Shown here in pieces: positions 42,968-51,552 of a stretch of DNA of 64,000 bases. How positions within the stretch are numbered: position 1 is the stretch's first letter; every line of letters starts with the position of its first letter. Below the pieces are notes generated by a model. That model saw only the letters and a program-made list of their open reading frames with translations, was not told the origin of the DNA and searched no databases. The translations under genes and the position numbers were made by a program. Origin of the DNA: DASQYE01 sp036389315 (GTDB lineage Bacteria; Acidobacteriota; Blastocatellia; Pyrinomonadales; Pyrinomonadaceae); NCBI GenBank assembly GCA_036389315.1, contig DASVQF010000014.1, positions 62,001 through 126,000 of the forward strand, read 5' to 3'.

Positions 42968-45133
42968 TCAGCTTTCCCTGTATGATCTGTAGAGCCAGTC
43001 GGGCCGCACGACCGGCGCGCTGCGAGCCCCTTCCGCGACGGTGCTCTGGCAGAAGATATATTGGCCCAGGTCGGCTGCGCGGTGTCTGACCAGAGGCTTG
43101 ATCTGTTCCAGTTGGGCGTAGGTGTCTGCGTAGCGGTCGTGCACGTCGGCGCTGAAGATTTGCTCGACCCGGAAGCCGTTGGCCGTGAGCAGGCGATGAA
43201 GGTCATGCTTGTTGTATTCGCGATTGTGCCGCCCGTAGGGCCCGTAGCCCGAATAAGGATCGTAGATGTTTTCTCCGCCGATGATCTTGCAGACGTTATC
43301 GAGGCGCGCGACGTTCGGCGTCGTAATCACCAGGGTTCCGCCCGGACGCAGGACTCTTCTGATCTCTACGAGGGCGTGGACGGGGTCTGAAAGCAGATGC
43401 TCTATGATCTCGCAGAAGAGGACGACATCAATGGTGGCGTCCTCGTAGGGGAAGCTGTCCTCTTCGATGTTGAACTGCTTGTAGGGATACTCTATGACTT
43501 CACCCGTCTGCAAGATGGTCACGTTCTGCACGGCCTCCTTCTCGGGGTGGCCGAAGAAGTTTGCGAGGTGCAGGCGCGCCTGCCTGAACTTGTAGAGCAG
43601 CGTGGTCATAAAGTAAGGGTTTGCGCCCAGCTCAAGCACGTCCAGGTGCGGACGTTGCGGAACGAGCCCGAGCGTGTAGACGAAACGCTTGAAGTCTTCC
43701 ATCGCATAACCACGCATCTCTGCGGCGGGGCCGCCCTCGACCAGCACGGACGCGAGCCACTCGCGCAAAGCCTCCTCACTCCACCCCGACGGCAGAGGCA
43801 AGGGCGGTGCGTTCAGTAATCGGTCGTCACTCAATTTCTTCACAGCCCTTTCATCTTTGAAGCCGCGCGCAGAAGAGGTAGATGGAGCGGGGGCGGCCGT
43901 CTCGCGCCTGCGTTGAGGCTTGCTTTGCGCAGCCTCTTCGACGGCCTCGACGAGCGCGGCGCGAATCCGCTCCGGCCTGTAGTTTTCGAGCACATAACGT
44001 CTCCCCGCCTGGCCCATGCGCAAGCGTTTATCCCTGTCCGGCAAAAGCTCTTCGAGCGCGGCGGCGAAGCTCTCGTAATCACGATAGGTCAGCCCCGCGC
44101 CGCTCTGCCGCAGGTGGTCGGCCAGCACTTCGGACTCTGCGCTGGCGACGACGGCCGTCTGCTGGGCCATCGCTTCGAGCGTCACGATACTAAAGCTTTC
44201 ATTGCGTGACGGCATCACGTAGAGCTTAGCGCCAGCCATCAAGCGGAACTTCTCTTCTTCGGGGACGAACCCGCGAAACTCTATCTCGGGATGCTCGGGC
44301 ACGGCGAGGTCGTCTATGCCGGTCAAGACCAGCCTGAGACTAGAAGGATGATAGGCTTTGTACTTGATGAAGTAGTTGAAAAGCTCCGGGAACCCTTTGT
44401 TCGGATCGATCCGCCCGCAATAGAGCAGGTAAGGCGACCTGGCCCGCGCGGGCCGCCGAAGCCTTGTGTCAATGCCCATCGCGACGACTCGGCCCGTCAG
44501 GTCTCCCCACAGCTTCTTTGTCACGCGCTGCTCGGCGTGCGTCAGCCAGATCAGGGAGTGCGCACGCTCGGCCATATGTTTGTAAGCCGAAAGATAAGCC
44601 GGCTGCTCGTCGTGCAGCGTCGGCGCGAGCAGCGCCGTGCCGGCCGGAAGCTGTAAGAGTCCGAAGTAGGTTGTCGGGTAAAGATAGGTGACGAAGATGA
44701 TGGCGTGAAACTCGGGCCAATGCTCTTTGATGAACTCCACGAGCGGCTCTGAATATGGGCCCTGGTGCAGGATGAACTCTTCCTGTAGGGGGACGCTCCA
44801 ACCCAGACGGAAGTCGCCGTTGACGGCTTCTTCAACCCGGCGTCGGCCTCCGGCGGCAAAGGGACTGAAGCCGCCCTTGAGCCGGTCGTGAAGCTGGGCC
44901 CAGTAGATGCTGCGCCCCGTCGTGACCTGGAAGCGACGAACGCGCACGCCCTCTCGCCACTCGACACCTGCGGGCAGCTTGTTCGTCCAGTAGGCAGTGT
45001 CGAGGGCCGTCGTCGTCAGCACCTCCGTCTCATAGTCATCCTTGAGCAGCGTGGCATACTGCCAGGCGAGCGACTCCGAGCCGCCCACTATGCTCTCATG
45101 GCAACGCTGAACGACAATGGCGACTCGATTCAT
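42968..45133 (-). CDS. GT4 glycosyltransferase fused to class I methyltransferase
   Basis: 721 residues in two parts. Residues 1-400: GT-B glycosyltransferase (VQRCHESIVGGSESLAWQYA, YLLYCGRIDPNKGFPELFNYF, EFRGFVPEEEK, MPSRNESFSIVTLEAMAQQ). A charged linker (~405-440) leads to a SAM-dependent methyltransferase (~490-690) with VLELGANP (E501), FCEIIEHLLSDP and VLRPGGTLVITTPNVARLDN. A single chain that adds a sugar and methylates it is likely, possibly chain-end capping. The ATG overlaps the preceding GT4 stop (ATGA). Confidence 0.86.
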   Translation of the reverse strand: MNRVAIVVQRCHESIVGGSESLAWQYATLLKDDYETEVLTTTALDTAYWTNKLPAGVEWREGVRVRRFQVTTGRSIYWAQLHDRLKGGFSPFAAGGRRRVEEAVNGDFRLGWSVPLQEEFILHQGPYSEPLVEFIKEHWPEFHAIIFVTYLYPTTYFGLLQLPAGTALLAPTLHDEQPAYLSAYKHMAERAHSLIWLTHAEQRVTKKLWGDLTGRVVAMGIDTRLRRPARARSPYLLYCGRIDPNKGFPELFNYFIKYKAYHPSSLRLVLTGIDDLAVPEHPEIEFRGFVPEEEKFRLMAGAKLYVMPSRNESFSIVTLEAMAQQTAVVASAESEVLADHLRQSGAGLTYRDYESFAAALEELLPDRDKRLRMGQAGRRYVLENYRPERIRAALVEAVEEAAQSKPQRRRETAAPAPSTSSARGFKDERAVKKLSDDRLLNAPPLPLPSGWSEEALREWLASVLVEGGPAAEMRGYAMEDFKRFVYTLGLVPQRPHLDVLELGANPYFMTTLLYKFRQARLHLANFFGHPEKEAVQNVTILQTGEVIEYPYKQFNIEEDSFPYEDATIDVVLFCEIIEHLLSDPVHALVEIRRVLRPGGTLVITTPNVARLDNVCKIIGGENIYDPYSGYGPYGRHNREYNKHDLHRLLTANGFRVEQIFSADVHDRYADTYAQLEQIKPLVRHRAADLGQYIFCQSTVAEGARSAPVVRPDWLYRSYRES

Positions 45134-46215
45134 AACAGGCTACTGAGAACGCGCAGGAACTCCGTCTCGATCTTCTCGTTCGTGAACTTCTCTTCATATC
45201 GTCGGCGGCCCTTCAAGCTCAAAGCCCCGCCGACATGTTCGTCTTTGACGATCAGGTCAAGCGACTCCGCGAGCAAGTAAGGGTCACGCTCTTGCCAGAC
45301 CAGACCGGCGTCGGCGACCGTGCCCGGAATGGCCGAAGAGGCATAGGCGATGATCGGCAGCTTCATCGCCATCGCTTCCACCAGCGGCACGCAGAATCCT
45401 TCGTGCTCGCTCGTAATCATAAACGCGTCCGCGACCATGTAATAAGCTTTGAGCGCCTCGTCGGCCACGCCTCCCGTAAAGACGACAGACCTTTCCAGGC
45501 CGAGCGAGGCTGCCGCTTGTCGCAGCAGCGCGGAATAAGGGCTCAGCCCCTCTCCGCCTTTTCCCACCACGAGCAGCCTCGAATCCTGATTGTAATGGTA
45601 GAAGTATGTGGCGAAGGCTTCCAACAGCGCGATGTGCCCCTTGTTCGGACTCACGCGGCCGACGATCAGGATGTTGACCTTGCCGTCCGTGTATCTCTCC
45701 AACACTGCGGCGTCGGGCGTGATCGAATTGAGGCGGTCTATGTGATGAAAGGGAGGGACGACGAAGCTGCGCTCGGCACTTGCGCCTTCCGCGATCAACT
45801 CCTCCATGTTGTAGGGCGAGTCGGCCAGGTAGAGGTCGTGACCCGAGCAGGCTATCTCCGTCAACTGTTTGCGGCCCGTGACGCACAGGTGCTCGTCGAA
45901 GGAGCTGAACCCTGTGAAGAAGTGTGGCGGCGTGACGTTGTGATATTTGATGACAGTCCGGCAGCCGAGGTCGCGCATCAGGTCTAAGCCCTTCTGCCAG
46001 CCGACCGAGTAATGATAGATCAGCACGTCGCTGCTCTGATTGAGGAAGCTCTTGAGCTTCGTCAGAGGGTAAACCTTGTAGCCGTTCAGGGCTTCCGTCT
46101 CGCTAAAGATGCGGACAGTCATCCCGCGCCTCTGTAAGACCTCGTACATGCCGACTACGTCATTGCTGACGGCGTCGGCAGTAGTCAGGCTCGGACTGAG
46201 AACGGCGATACGCAT
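45130..46215 (-). CDS. GT4 glycosyltransferase (copy A of a tandem pair)
   Basis: 361 residues, GT-B fold. Markers: VIKYHNVTPPHFFTGF, YLADSPYNMEELIAEGASAE, ILIVGRVSPNKGHIALLEAFA and the E-x7-E segment SEHEGFCVPLVEAMAMKLPII. It is a close paralogue of the next gene upstream (46246-47334): long stretches are identical at DNA level (108 bp at 45731-45838, 98 bp at 45314-45411), while the N-terminal donor/acceptor region differs. Overlaps the GT4-methyltransferase start (ATGA). It is part of the O-glycan operon; the sugar is unknown. Confidence 0.88.
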   Translation of the reverse strand: MRIAVLSPSLTTADAVSNDVVGMYEVLQRRGMTVRIFSETEALNGYKVYPLTKLKSFLNQSSDVLIYHYSVGWQKGLDLMRDLGCRTVIKYHNVTPPHFFTGFSSFDEHLCVTGRKQLTEIACSGHDLYLADSPYNMEELIAEGASAERSFVVPPFHHIDRLNSITPDAAVLERYTDGKVNILIVGRVSPNKGHIALLEAFATYFYHYNQDSRLLVVGKGGEGLSPYSALLRQAAASLGLERSVVFTGGVADEALKAYYMVADAFMITSEHEGFCVPLVEAMAMKLPIIAYASSAIPGTVADAGLVWQERDPYLLAESLDLIVKDEHVGGALSLKGRRRYEEKFTNEKIETEFLRVLSSLL

Positions 46216-46245
46216 AATAGCTTGATTCTTAAATAGAGCCCCCGT

Positions 46246-47334
46246 TCACAGTAGGCCGCTGAGAGCGCGCAGGAACTCTGCCTCGATCTTCTCGTTCGTG
46301 AACTTCTCTTCATATCGTCGGCGGCCCTTCAAGCCCAGCGCCACGCTCAACCGCTCGTCCCTCGCAATCATGTCGAGTGATTGAGCCAAAAGATAAGGGT
46401 CACGCTCTTGCCAGACCAGACCGGCGTCTGCGACCGTGCCCGGAATGGCCGAAGAGGCATAGGCGATGATCGGCAGCTTCATCGCCATCGCTTCCACCAG
46501 CGGCACGCAGAATCCTTCGTGCTCGCTGGCGAACATGAAGGCGCTCGACACCAGATAATAGGCTTTGAGCGCCTCGTCCGGCACTTCTCCCGTGAAGATG
46601 ACGGAATCTTCCAGGCACAACAAGCCTGCCATCTCACGCAGGAGCTTCGAGTAGACTTTGAACTCCTCCTTTTCGGTTCCGACGATAATCAGGCGACAGT
46701 TACCGTTGTAATGGTAGAAGTAGGTGGCGAAGGCTTCCAACAGCGCGATGTGCCCCTTGTTCGGACTCACGCGGCCGACCATCAACACGTTGACCTTGCC
46801 GTCCGTGTACTTGTCCAGGATATGGATGTCCGCGTTGATCGAGTCCAGGCGGTCTATGTGATGAAAGGGAGGGACGACGAAGCTGCGCTCGGCACTTGCG
46901 CCTTCCGCGATCAACTCCTCCATGTTGTAGGGCGAGTCGGCCAGGTAGAGGTCGCTCGCGGAGCGCGCGATGAGCTTCAGTTGATGACGACCCTCGCGGC
47001 ACATCTCTACGTAACGGGGCGCGACGCCGTCGAAGAACTGCGGCGGAGTGACGTTATGGTACTTGATGACTGTGCGAAACAGGGTAGAGCGCAGCAGCTC
47101 AAGCCCGAAGGCCCAGCCGATTGAGTAATGATAGATCAGAATGTCTGTCGGCTCTTTGAGGAAGTCGCAGACTCTCAAGGCGTGACGGATGCCACGCCCC
47201 GAAACAGTCCACGCGTCAGCATACAGCTCTACCGTATGGCCGCGCCGCTTGAGGAGATCGTACATCCCCACGCAGTCGTTGCTGACGGCATCGGCTGTCG
47301 TGATGGTGCGAGTCAGAATAGCGATTCGTGGCAT
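46246..47334 (-). CDS. GT4 glycosyltransferase (copy B of a tandem pair)
   Basis: 362 residues from the ATG at 47334; a longer open frame upstream (to 47847) runs in the wrong frame through the preceding methyltransferase gene. The GT-B motifs are the same as in copy A (VIKYHNVTPPQFFDGV, VLMVGRVSPNKGHIALLEAF, SEHEGFCVPLVEAMAMKLPI). The N-terminal half is diverged (MPRIAILTRTITTADAVSND), which should change specificity. The start lies 8 bp after the methyltransferase stop. The patchy DNA identity with copy A suggests gene conversion after duplication. Confidence 0.88.
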   Translation of the reverse strand: MPRIAILTRTITTADAVSNDCVGMYDLLKRRGHTVELYADAWTVSGRGIRHALRVCDFLKEPTDILIYHYSIGWAFGLELLRSTLFRTVIKYHNVTPPQFFDGVAPRYVEMCREGRHQLKLIARSASDLYLADSPYNMEELIAEGASAERSFVVPPFHHIDRLDSINADIHILDKYTDGKVNVLMVGRVSPNKGHIALLEAFATYFYHYNGNCRLIIVGTEKEEFKVYSKLLREMAGLLCLEDSVIFTGEVPDEALKAYYLVSSAFMFASEHEGFCVPLVEAMAMKLPIIAYASSAIPGTVADAGLVWQERDPYLLAQSLDMIARDERLSVALGLKGRRRYEEKFTNEKIEAEFLRALSGLL

Positions 47335-47342
47335 AGGGGCCG

Positions 47343-49211
47343 TTATAGCTTTCGCCCCGTGACCGCGTAATCCATCGGGCCGAAGAAGTATTCGTTGAAG
47401 CGCTCGGTCAGCTCGTCCTCGCCTTCCACCCTGAGATGTTCCGCCGGATGCAGCCTCATCACTTCGACCCGCGTGAGCCCACGCGATTCGAGTAGGAACT
47501 GCACGACGCTCGCGGGCAGAGGATTGCGATGCGTCGGATCGAAGTAGAAGTACTGGCTGCCGACCAGCACGTTCTCCGGGTTCGGCGTCTCGAAGATGAC
47601 CATGCCGCCCGGCTTGACGACGCGCACCGTCTCGTCCAAGAGCTTGATGAGCGTCTCGAACGGCACGTGCTCGATGAAATGAAAGCCTGTCACGGCGCTC
47701 AAGCTCGCGTCCGTTAAGCCCTGCAAATAAGTGATGGCATCGCCCGAGACGACATCCAGCTTGCGCTCGCGGCACTGCTCGACCATCGCCAGGTTCAGCT
47801 CTACGCCGCGCGCCTCGAATCCTTCTTCCGCGAGCACCTCCAACCACTCGCCACGCCCGCAGCCGATGTCCAGGATGCCCGTCATGAGCCCGGCTTCCCT
47901 CAGAAGCGGGACGTAAATCCTGAAACGCTCTTTGATGTCTTGGCGGCTGCCGCGAAAATGGTCTTCAAAGGAAGCGTAGAGCACGTCCAGGACGTGCGGC
48001 TCTTCGCGGGCGAATGTCTCTAGCTGAGCTTGGGCCAAGTCCCCCGGCAGACGCCGCCGCGCTTCTTCCAGCATCATCGTCAGGCGACGCCCCTGCATGA
48101 CCAGCTCCATTCTGGTCTGCTGTAGCGTGCGCGCGACCTCTCCCACCCGCGCCTCTATCACCTCCAGAAGCGTCTCGTATTGCGCCCCGGCGTGCAGCAA
48201 TCGCTCGTCGTACTTCTCCTGCGCCTCGCGCTGCTGGCGTGCGCGCTCCTCCTCAGCGCCGAGGTAAGCATGCACGTCGGCCCTGAGTCGCTTCTGTTCT
48301 TCGACTATCTCCTGCTGCTCGCGGAAGAGCGCGCCGAGTTGCTGGTGCTGAAGCGCCGTCACCTTCTGGTGCGATTCCATCAGCTCTGTGATCGTCTTTG
48401 AGAAATCCCCGGCCATGCGAGTCAGCTCGGCGGCTACTTTCGCAATCTCTTCGGCACGCCGCTCGTCTGCTACGCGTAGCTCGCGCGCCCACTCGGCAGA
48501 CCACCGGGCCCATTGCGCGCTCTGCCCGGCGAGGGCGTCTCTGATGAGCGCGTTCGAGAGGTTCAGGTGGCCCGCCAGGCGCTCGTCCTGCCCGACTGAA
48601 TAGGCTTCAAGCTGCCGCTGGCTTCTGAGCAGGACGGGAAGACGAACGAGACTGACGATCAGCTCCGCCAGGTAGCCGAGCGCCGGCACGCGGTAGAGCC
48701 GCCTGAGAAAAGCGGGCACGGTGAGCGAGTCAACGCGCACGCCCTGCGCCCTGCCTTCGGGTGAAAAGCGCAAGGAAGCCAGCACGTCTATCTTGTTGAA
48801 GCGGCCGCTGCGCAGGTTCGAGAGAAACTCCGCGAAGCCCGCGTCGTCCGGGTCGCGCTTCAGTATCGCGCGGTAAGCGTTGCGGATGAACTCGGCGTCG
48901 TGGAATCGCAACAGGTCGTTGACGTGATAATGATCGTCGGCGCGCGGCTCGAACTCGGCCTGCAATTTCAGCTCGGTAATATGGAGGGGCGCAGCCGTCG
49001 CCGAGGCCGAAGGCAGAGATACTGCGGAGCCGCCCGGCAGCACGACGGGCGCTGGCAGAGAGGGCTTGCCGTTAGACTTCAACAGCCCGTGCAGCACAGC
49101 CGAAGCGTCAATGAGAGACGTGCCGTTGCCGGCCTTACGCCCGGCGGCGGCCTCGCGGATTCTCTCCATCAGCAGCTCTATATTGATTTCGGAATCTTGC
49201 GTCTCGATCAT
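47343..49211 (-). CDS. DUF4214 - coiled coil - SAM methyltransferase protein
   Basis: 622 residues. Residues ~103-157 match DUF4214 (FHDAEFIRNAYRAILKRDPDDAGFAEFL). Residues ~195-405 form a long coiled coil (SHQKVTALQHQQLGALFREQ, RARQQREAQEKYDERL). Residues ~440-600 are a class I methyltransferase (ILDIGCGRGEW, D448; GFHFIEHVPFETL; VVKPGGMVIFETPNPEN). Methyltransferases with coiled coils, such as WbdD, cap and measure O-polysaccharide chains exported by Wzm/Wzt, and the neighbouring Wzt has a C-terminal extension that could recognise such a cap. This role is inferred from architecture and context. It is the first gene after the heptamer repeat. Confidence 0.83.
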   Translation of the reverse strand: MIETQDSEINIELLMERIREAAAGRKAGNGTSLIDASAVLHGLLKSNGKPSLPAPVVLPGGSAVSLPSASATAAPLHITELKLQAEFEPRADDHYHVNDLLRFHDAEFIRNAYRAILKRDPDDAGFAEFLSNLRSGRFNKIDVLASLRFSPEGRAQGVRVDSLTVPAFLRRLYRVPALGYLAELIVSLVRLPVLLRSQRQLEAYSVGQDERLAGHLNLSNALIRDALAGQSAQWARWSAEWARELRVADERRAEEIAKVAAELTRMAGDFSKTITELMESHQKVTALQHQQLGALFREQQEIVEEQKRLRADVHAYLGAEEERARQQREAQEKYDERLLHAGAQYETLLEVIEARVGEVARTLQQTRMELVMQGRRLTMMLEEARRRLPGDLAQAQLETFAREEPHVLDVLYASFEDHFRGSRQDIKERFRIYVPLLREAGLMTGILDIGCGRGEWLEVLAEEGFEARGVELNLAMVEQCRERKLDVVSGDAITYLQGLTDASLSAVTGFHFIEHVPFETLIKLLDETVRVVKPGGMVIFETPNPENVLVGSQYFYFDPTHRNPLPASVVQFLLESRGLTRVEVMRLHPAEHLRVEGEDELTERFNEYFFGPMDYAVTGRKL

Positions 49212-49290
49212 CTGACTTCAACATCAGAAGGGGTCTTTAACAACCAAAGACCGTAAGCCTATTTGAAATGGAAGTCAACCGGGCAAAGAA

Positions 49291-49361
49291 GGGATGAGGG
49301 ATGAAAGGAAAGCTAAAAGCTCTTGTCTTTTCTTCATCCCTCATCCCTCCGCCCTCATCCC
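49291..49361. repeat. GGGATGA heptamer inverted repeat between wzt and the coiled-coil methyltransferase gene
   Basis: Two GGGATGA units (49291-49304) face four complementary units (TCATCCC, TCATCCC, TCCGCCC, TCATCCC; 49334-49361), giving a stem with a ~29-nt loop. The wzt TGA stop codon (minus strand, 49357-49355) is inside the last unit. Third member of the family seen at 15720 and 30777. Confidence 0.78.
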
Positions 49362-50665
49362 TTATTCATCCTTTCCATTTCTGCCGGGCGCAGGCCGAGC
49401 CGCCGGGTGCTGGCGCTGGCGTTGAGATTGGCTACGCCTTCCATCGCCGTGTGGCTCATGACGCGAAAGAAGAGCACGCCGTCAACCCAGTCGAAGCTGA
49501 CGCCGTCACGACTATGGACTGCGCTGCTGAGGGAATAGAGGTCTGGGGCCAGCCAGCAATTCAAGGCGAAGACGACTTCGACCACTTCGCCGCGCCGCAC
49601 CTGGCCCAAGACTACCTCAAGCAGCTCCGTGTTGCTGCCGTACAGGTTTATGCCGTGGCGATTGCGTATCAGGAAACCGCAGACGGGGTCGTCCACGTCC
49701 GAGTGAAAGAGCACGCGCTGGCGAACGAGGAGCGGCTCGCCGCTCTCCACGGCTTCGACCACGCGGCGCGAAGAGTCCAGCAGCTCTATGCTCAGGAACT
49801 CCGCGCTCCCGTCGCCGTGACGATAGAGGGGACGAAGCGGCGGAGGCGCGGCAGCGGCAGCGATGGGCCCACTGGCAACTCCTTCGCCCTCGCCTTCGCG
49901 CTCCGCCGGCAGGCTCGCATCGTAAGCCTCTTCGCGCGCCATGACGATCTTCTGGTAACGGTTGAGCACGTCCGCAGGCTTGCCGTCCGACTCTATGCGC
50001 CCGCCGTTGAGGAGAATGGCGCGCGAGCAGAGCGCGCGTATCGCACCGGGATCGTGCGAGACGAAAAGAATGGTCACGCCGCTCTCCTGCATCTCCTTGA
50101 TGCGGCGCGTGCAGCGATGCTGAAAGACTGCGTCCCCGACCGCGAGCGCCTCGTCGATAATCAATATCTGCGGCCGCGCGCTGATCGCGACCGAGAAGGC
50201 CAGGCGCACGTACATGCCCGAGGAGTAGGTCTTGACGGGCTGATGAATGAAGGGGCCGATCTCTGCGAAGCGTTCGATCTCAGGCAGCAGCGCCTCTGTC
50301 TCGCGGCGCGAGAAGCCCATCAGCGAGGCGTTCATGAAGATATTTTCTACGCCCGTGAACTCCGGGTTAAAGCCCGCGCCCAGCTCAAGCAGCGCGGCGA
50401 TACGTCCCTCGGAGAGCACGCGCCCGTGCGTCGGCTCAAGCGTGCCCGTGATGATCTGCAAGAGCGTTGACTTGCCGCTCCCGTTTGGGCCAATGATGCC
50501 CGTCGTCGTCCCCGCTTCGATCTCGAAGCTGACATCCGAGAGGGCCCAGAATTCGCGGTGATACTTCCAGCGCCCGCGCGAGAGCGTCTCCTTCAAACGG
50601 TCGCCCGGATGGCCGTAGATACGATATTGCTTCGAGACGCCCTCGACGCTCAGCGCGATGCTCAT
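49355..50665 (-). CDS. wzt: O-antigen/polysaccharide ABC exporter, ATP-binding protein
   Basis: 436 residues. Residues 1-245 are the ABC ATPase with Walker A GPNGSGKS (59-66), signature YSSGM and Walker B ILIIDEALAVGD. A Glu/Ala/Pro linker leads to a ~170-residue C-terminal beta domain (FLSIELLDSSRRVVEAVESGEPLLVRQRV), the Wzt carbohydrate-binding type that selects finished chains. It energises export of undecaprenyl-linked polysaccharide across the inner membrane with Wzm. Unusually, wzm is divergent (start 50725) rather than in the same operon, and the two ATGs are each 10 bp from a TATACA box. The stop codon lies in a GGGATGA repeat. Confidence 0.92.
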   Translation of the reverse strand: MSIALSVEGVSKQYRIYGHPGDRLKETLSRGRWKYHREFWALSDVSFEIEAGTTTGIIGPNGSGKSTLLQIITGTLEPTHGRVLSEGRIAALLELGAGFNPEFTGVENIFMNASLMGFSRRETEALLPEIERFAEIGPFIHQPVKTYSSGMYVRLAFSVAISARPQILIIDEALAVGDAVFQHRCTRRIKEMQESGVTILFVSHDPGAIRALCSRAILLNGGRIESDGKPADVLNRYQKIVMAREEAYDASLPAEREGEGEGVASGPIAAAAAPPPLRPLYRHGDGSAEFLSIELLDSSRRVVEAVESGEPLLVRQRVLFHSDVDDPVCGFLIRNRHGINLYGSNTELLEVVLGQVRRGEVVEVVFALNCWLAPDLYSLSSAVHSRDGVSFDWVDGVLFFRVMSHTAMEGVANLNASASTRRLGLRPAEMERMNKG

Positions 50666-50675
50666 GCCGAGGGAT

Positions 50676-50714
50676 TGTATACCAGGCAGATAGCAATCAG
50701 CGATTTGTTATACA
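50676..50714. promoter_or_regulatory. Symmetric divergent extended -10 promoters of wzt and wzm
   Basis: TGTTATACAAT (plus, TATACA at 50709-50714) and TGGTATACAAT (minus, TATACA at 50681-50676) are extended -10 boxes. They are part of a 9-bp inverted repeat GATTGTATA/TATACAATC. Each hexamer is separated from its ATG by exactly 10 bp, so transcripts would begin only a few nucleotides before the start codon. No ribosome site is present in either leader. Confidence 0.65.
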
Positions 50715-50724
50715 ATCTCTCGCC

Positions 50725-51549
50725 ATGATCTCTGCTCAGACAGCGCGGCGGGCTGTGTGGCGTCCCCTTTGGGAGCTGCCGCGAAGGTTCGATTTGATCG
50801 GCTCGCTGGTGAGGCGTGAGCTGGCGGCGCGTTATCGCGGCTCGGTGCTGGGGCTCGCGTGGGCCATGGTGACGCCAGTCGTGATGATTGCCATCTTCAC
50901 GTTCATCTTCGCGGGCATCTTCGGCGCGCGTTTCGGCGCGAATGGTTCGGCCTGGGACTTCGCGCTCTACCTGTTCTGCGGGCTGCTGCCCTGGACGGCC
51001 TTTCAAGAGGCGGTTTCCGCTTCGACGCAGACGGTCGTGGCCCACGCCAACCTGGTCAAGCGCGTGGTCTTTCCCTTAGAGATATTGCCCGTCTCGATTG
51101 TCTTGACGGCGCTCGTCAATCAGATGTTCGGCACCATCGCGCTCGTCGTCGCGAGCCTCCTTATTCGCGGCGAGCTGCACGCGACGCTCCTCTGGCTGCC
51201 GGTGCTCCTGGTTCCGCAGTTGATGTTGACGCTCGGCCTCGCGTGGCTCGTCGCTTCGCTCGGCGTCTTCCTGCGCGACATAGTCCAGGGTGTCGCGCTG
51301 CTGCTCACGGTCTGGCTGTATCTGACGCCGATCATCTATCCCGAATCGGTCGTCCCCGCGCGCTTCCAGCCCTTCATCAAGGCCAACCCGTTCACGCACC
51401 TCATTCGCAGCTATCGCCGCATCATGCTCGAAGGCGCGATGCCGGACTGGCGCGGGCTGGTCTTCTTCACGGCCTTCGCCCTCACCTGCTTCGTCTTCGG
51501 CTACTGGTGGTTCGCCCGCACGCGCAAGAACTTCGCCGATGTAATTTGA
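50725..51549 (+). CDS. wzm: O-antigen/polysaccharide ABC exporter, permease
   Basis: 274 residues, six transmembrane helices, ABC2-type permease. Signature parts are ELAARYRGSVLGLAWAMVTPVVMIAIF at the first helix, FCGLLPWTAFQEAV, the VKRVVFPLEILPV coupling region and LTPIIYPESVVP near the fifth helix. Partner of the divergent wzt. It would export the O-polysaccharide made by the glycan operons. The message is probably nearly leaderless. The gene ends in a heptameric inverted repeat shared with the convergent ligase gene. Confidence 0.92.
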   Translation: MISAQTARRAVWRPLWELPRRFDLIGSLVRRELAARYRGSVLGLAWAMVTPVVMIAIFTFIFAGIFGARFGANGSAWDFALYLFCGLLPWTAFQEAVSASTQTVVAHANLVKRVVFPLEILPVSIVLTALVNQMFGTIALVVASLLIRGELHATLLWLPVLLVPQLMLTLGLAWLVASLGVFLRDIVQGVALLLTVWLYLTPIIYPESVVPARFQPFIKANPFTHLIRSYRRIMLEGAMPDWRGLVFFTAFALTCFVFGYWWFARTRKNFADVI

Positions 51550-51552
51550 GGA

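Noticed and set aside
47335..47847. Upstream extension of GT4 copy B
   Set aside because: Out-of-frame sequence of the methyltransferase gene; the family's usual N-terminus begins at 47334.
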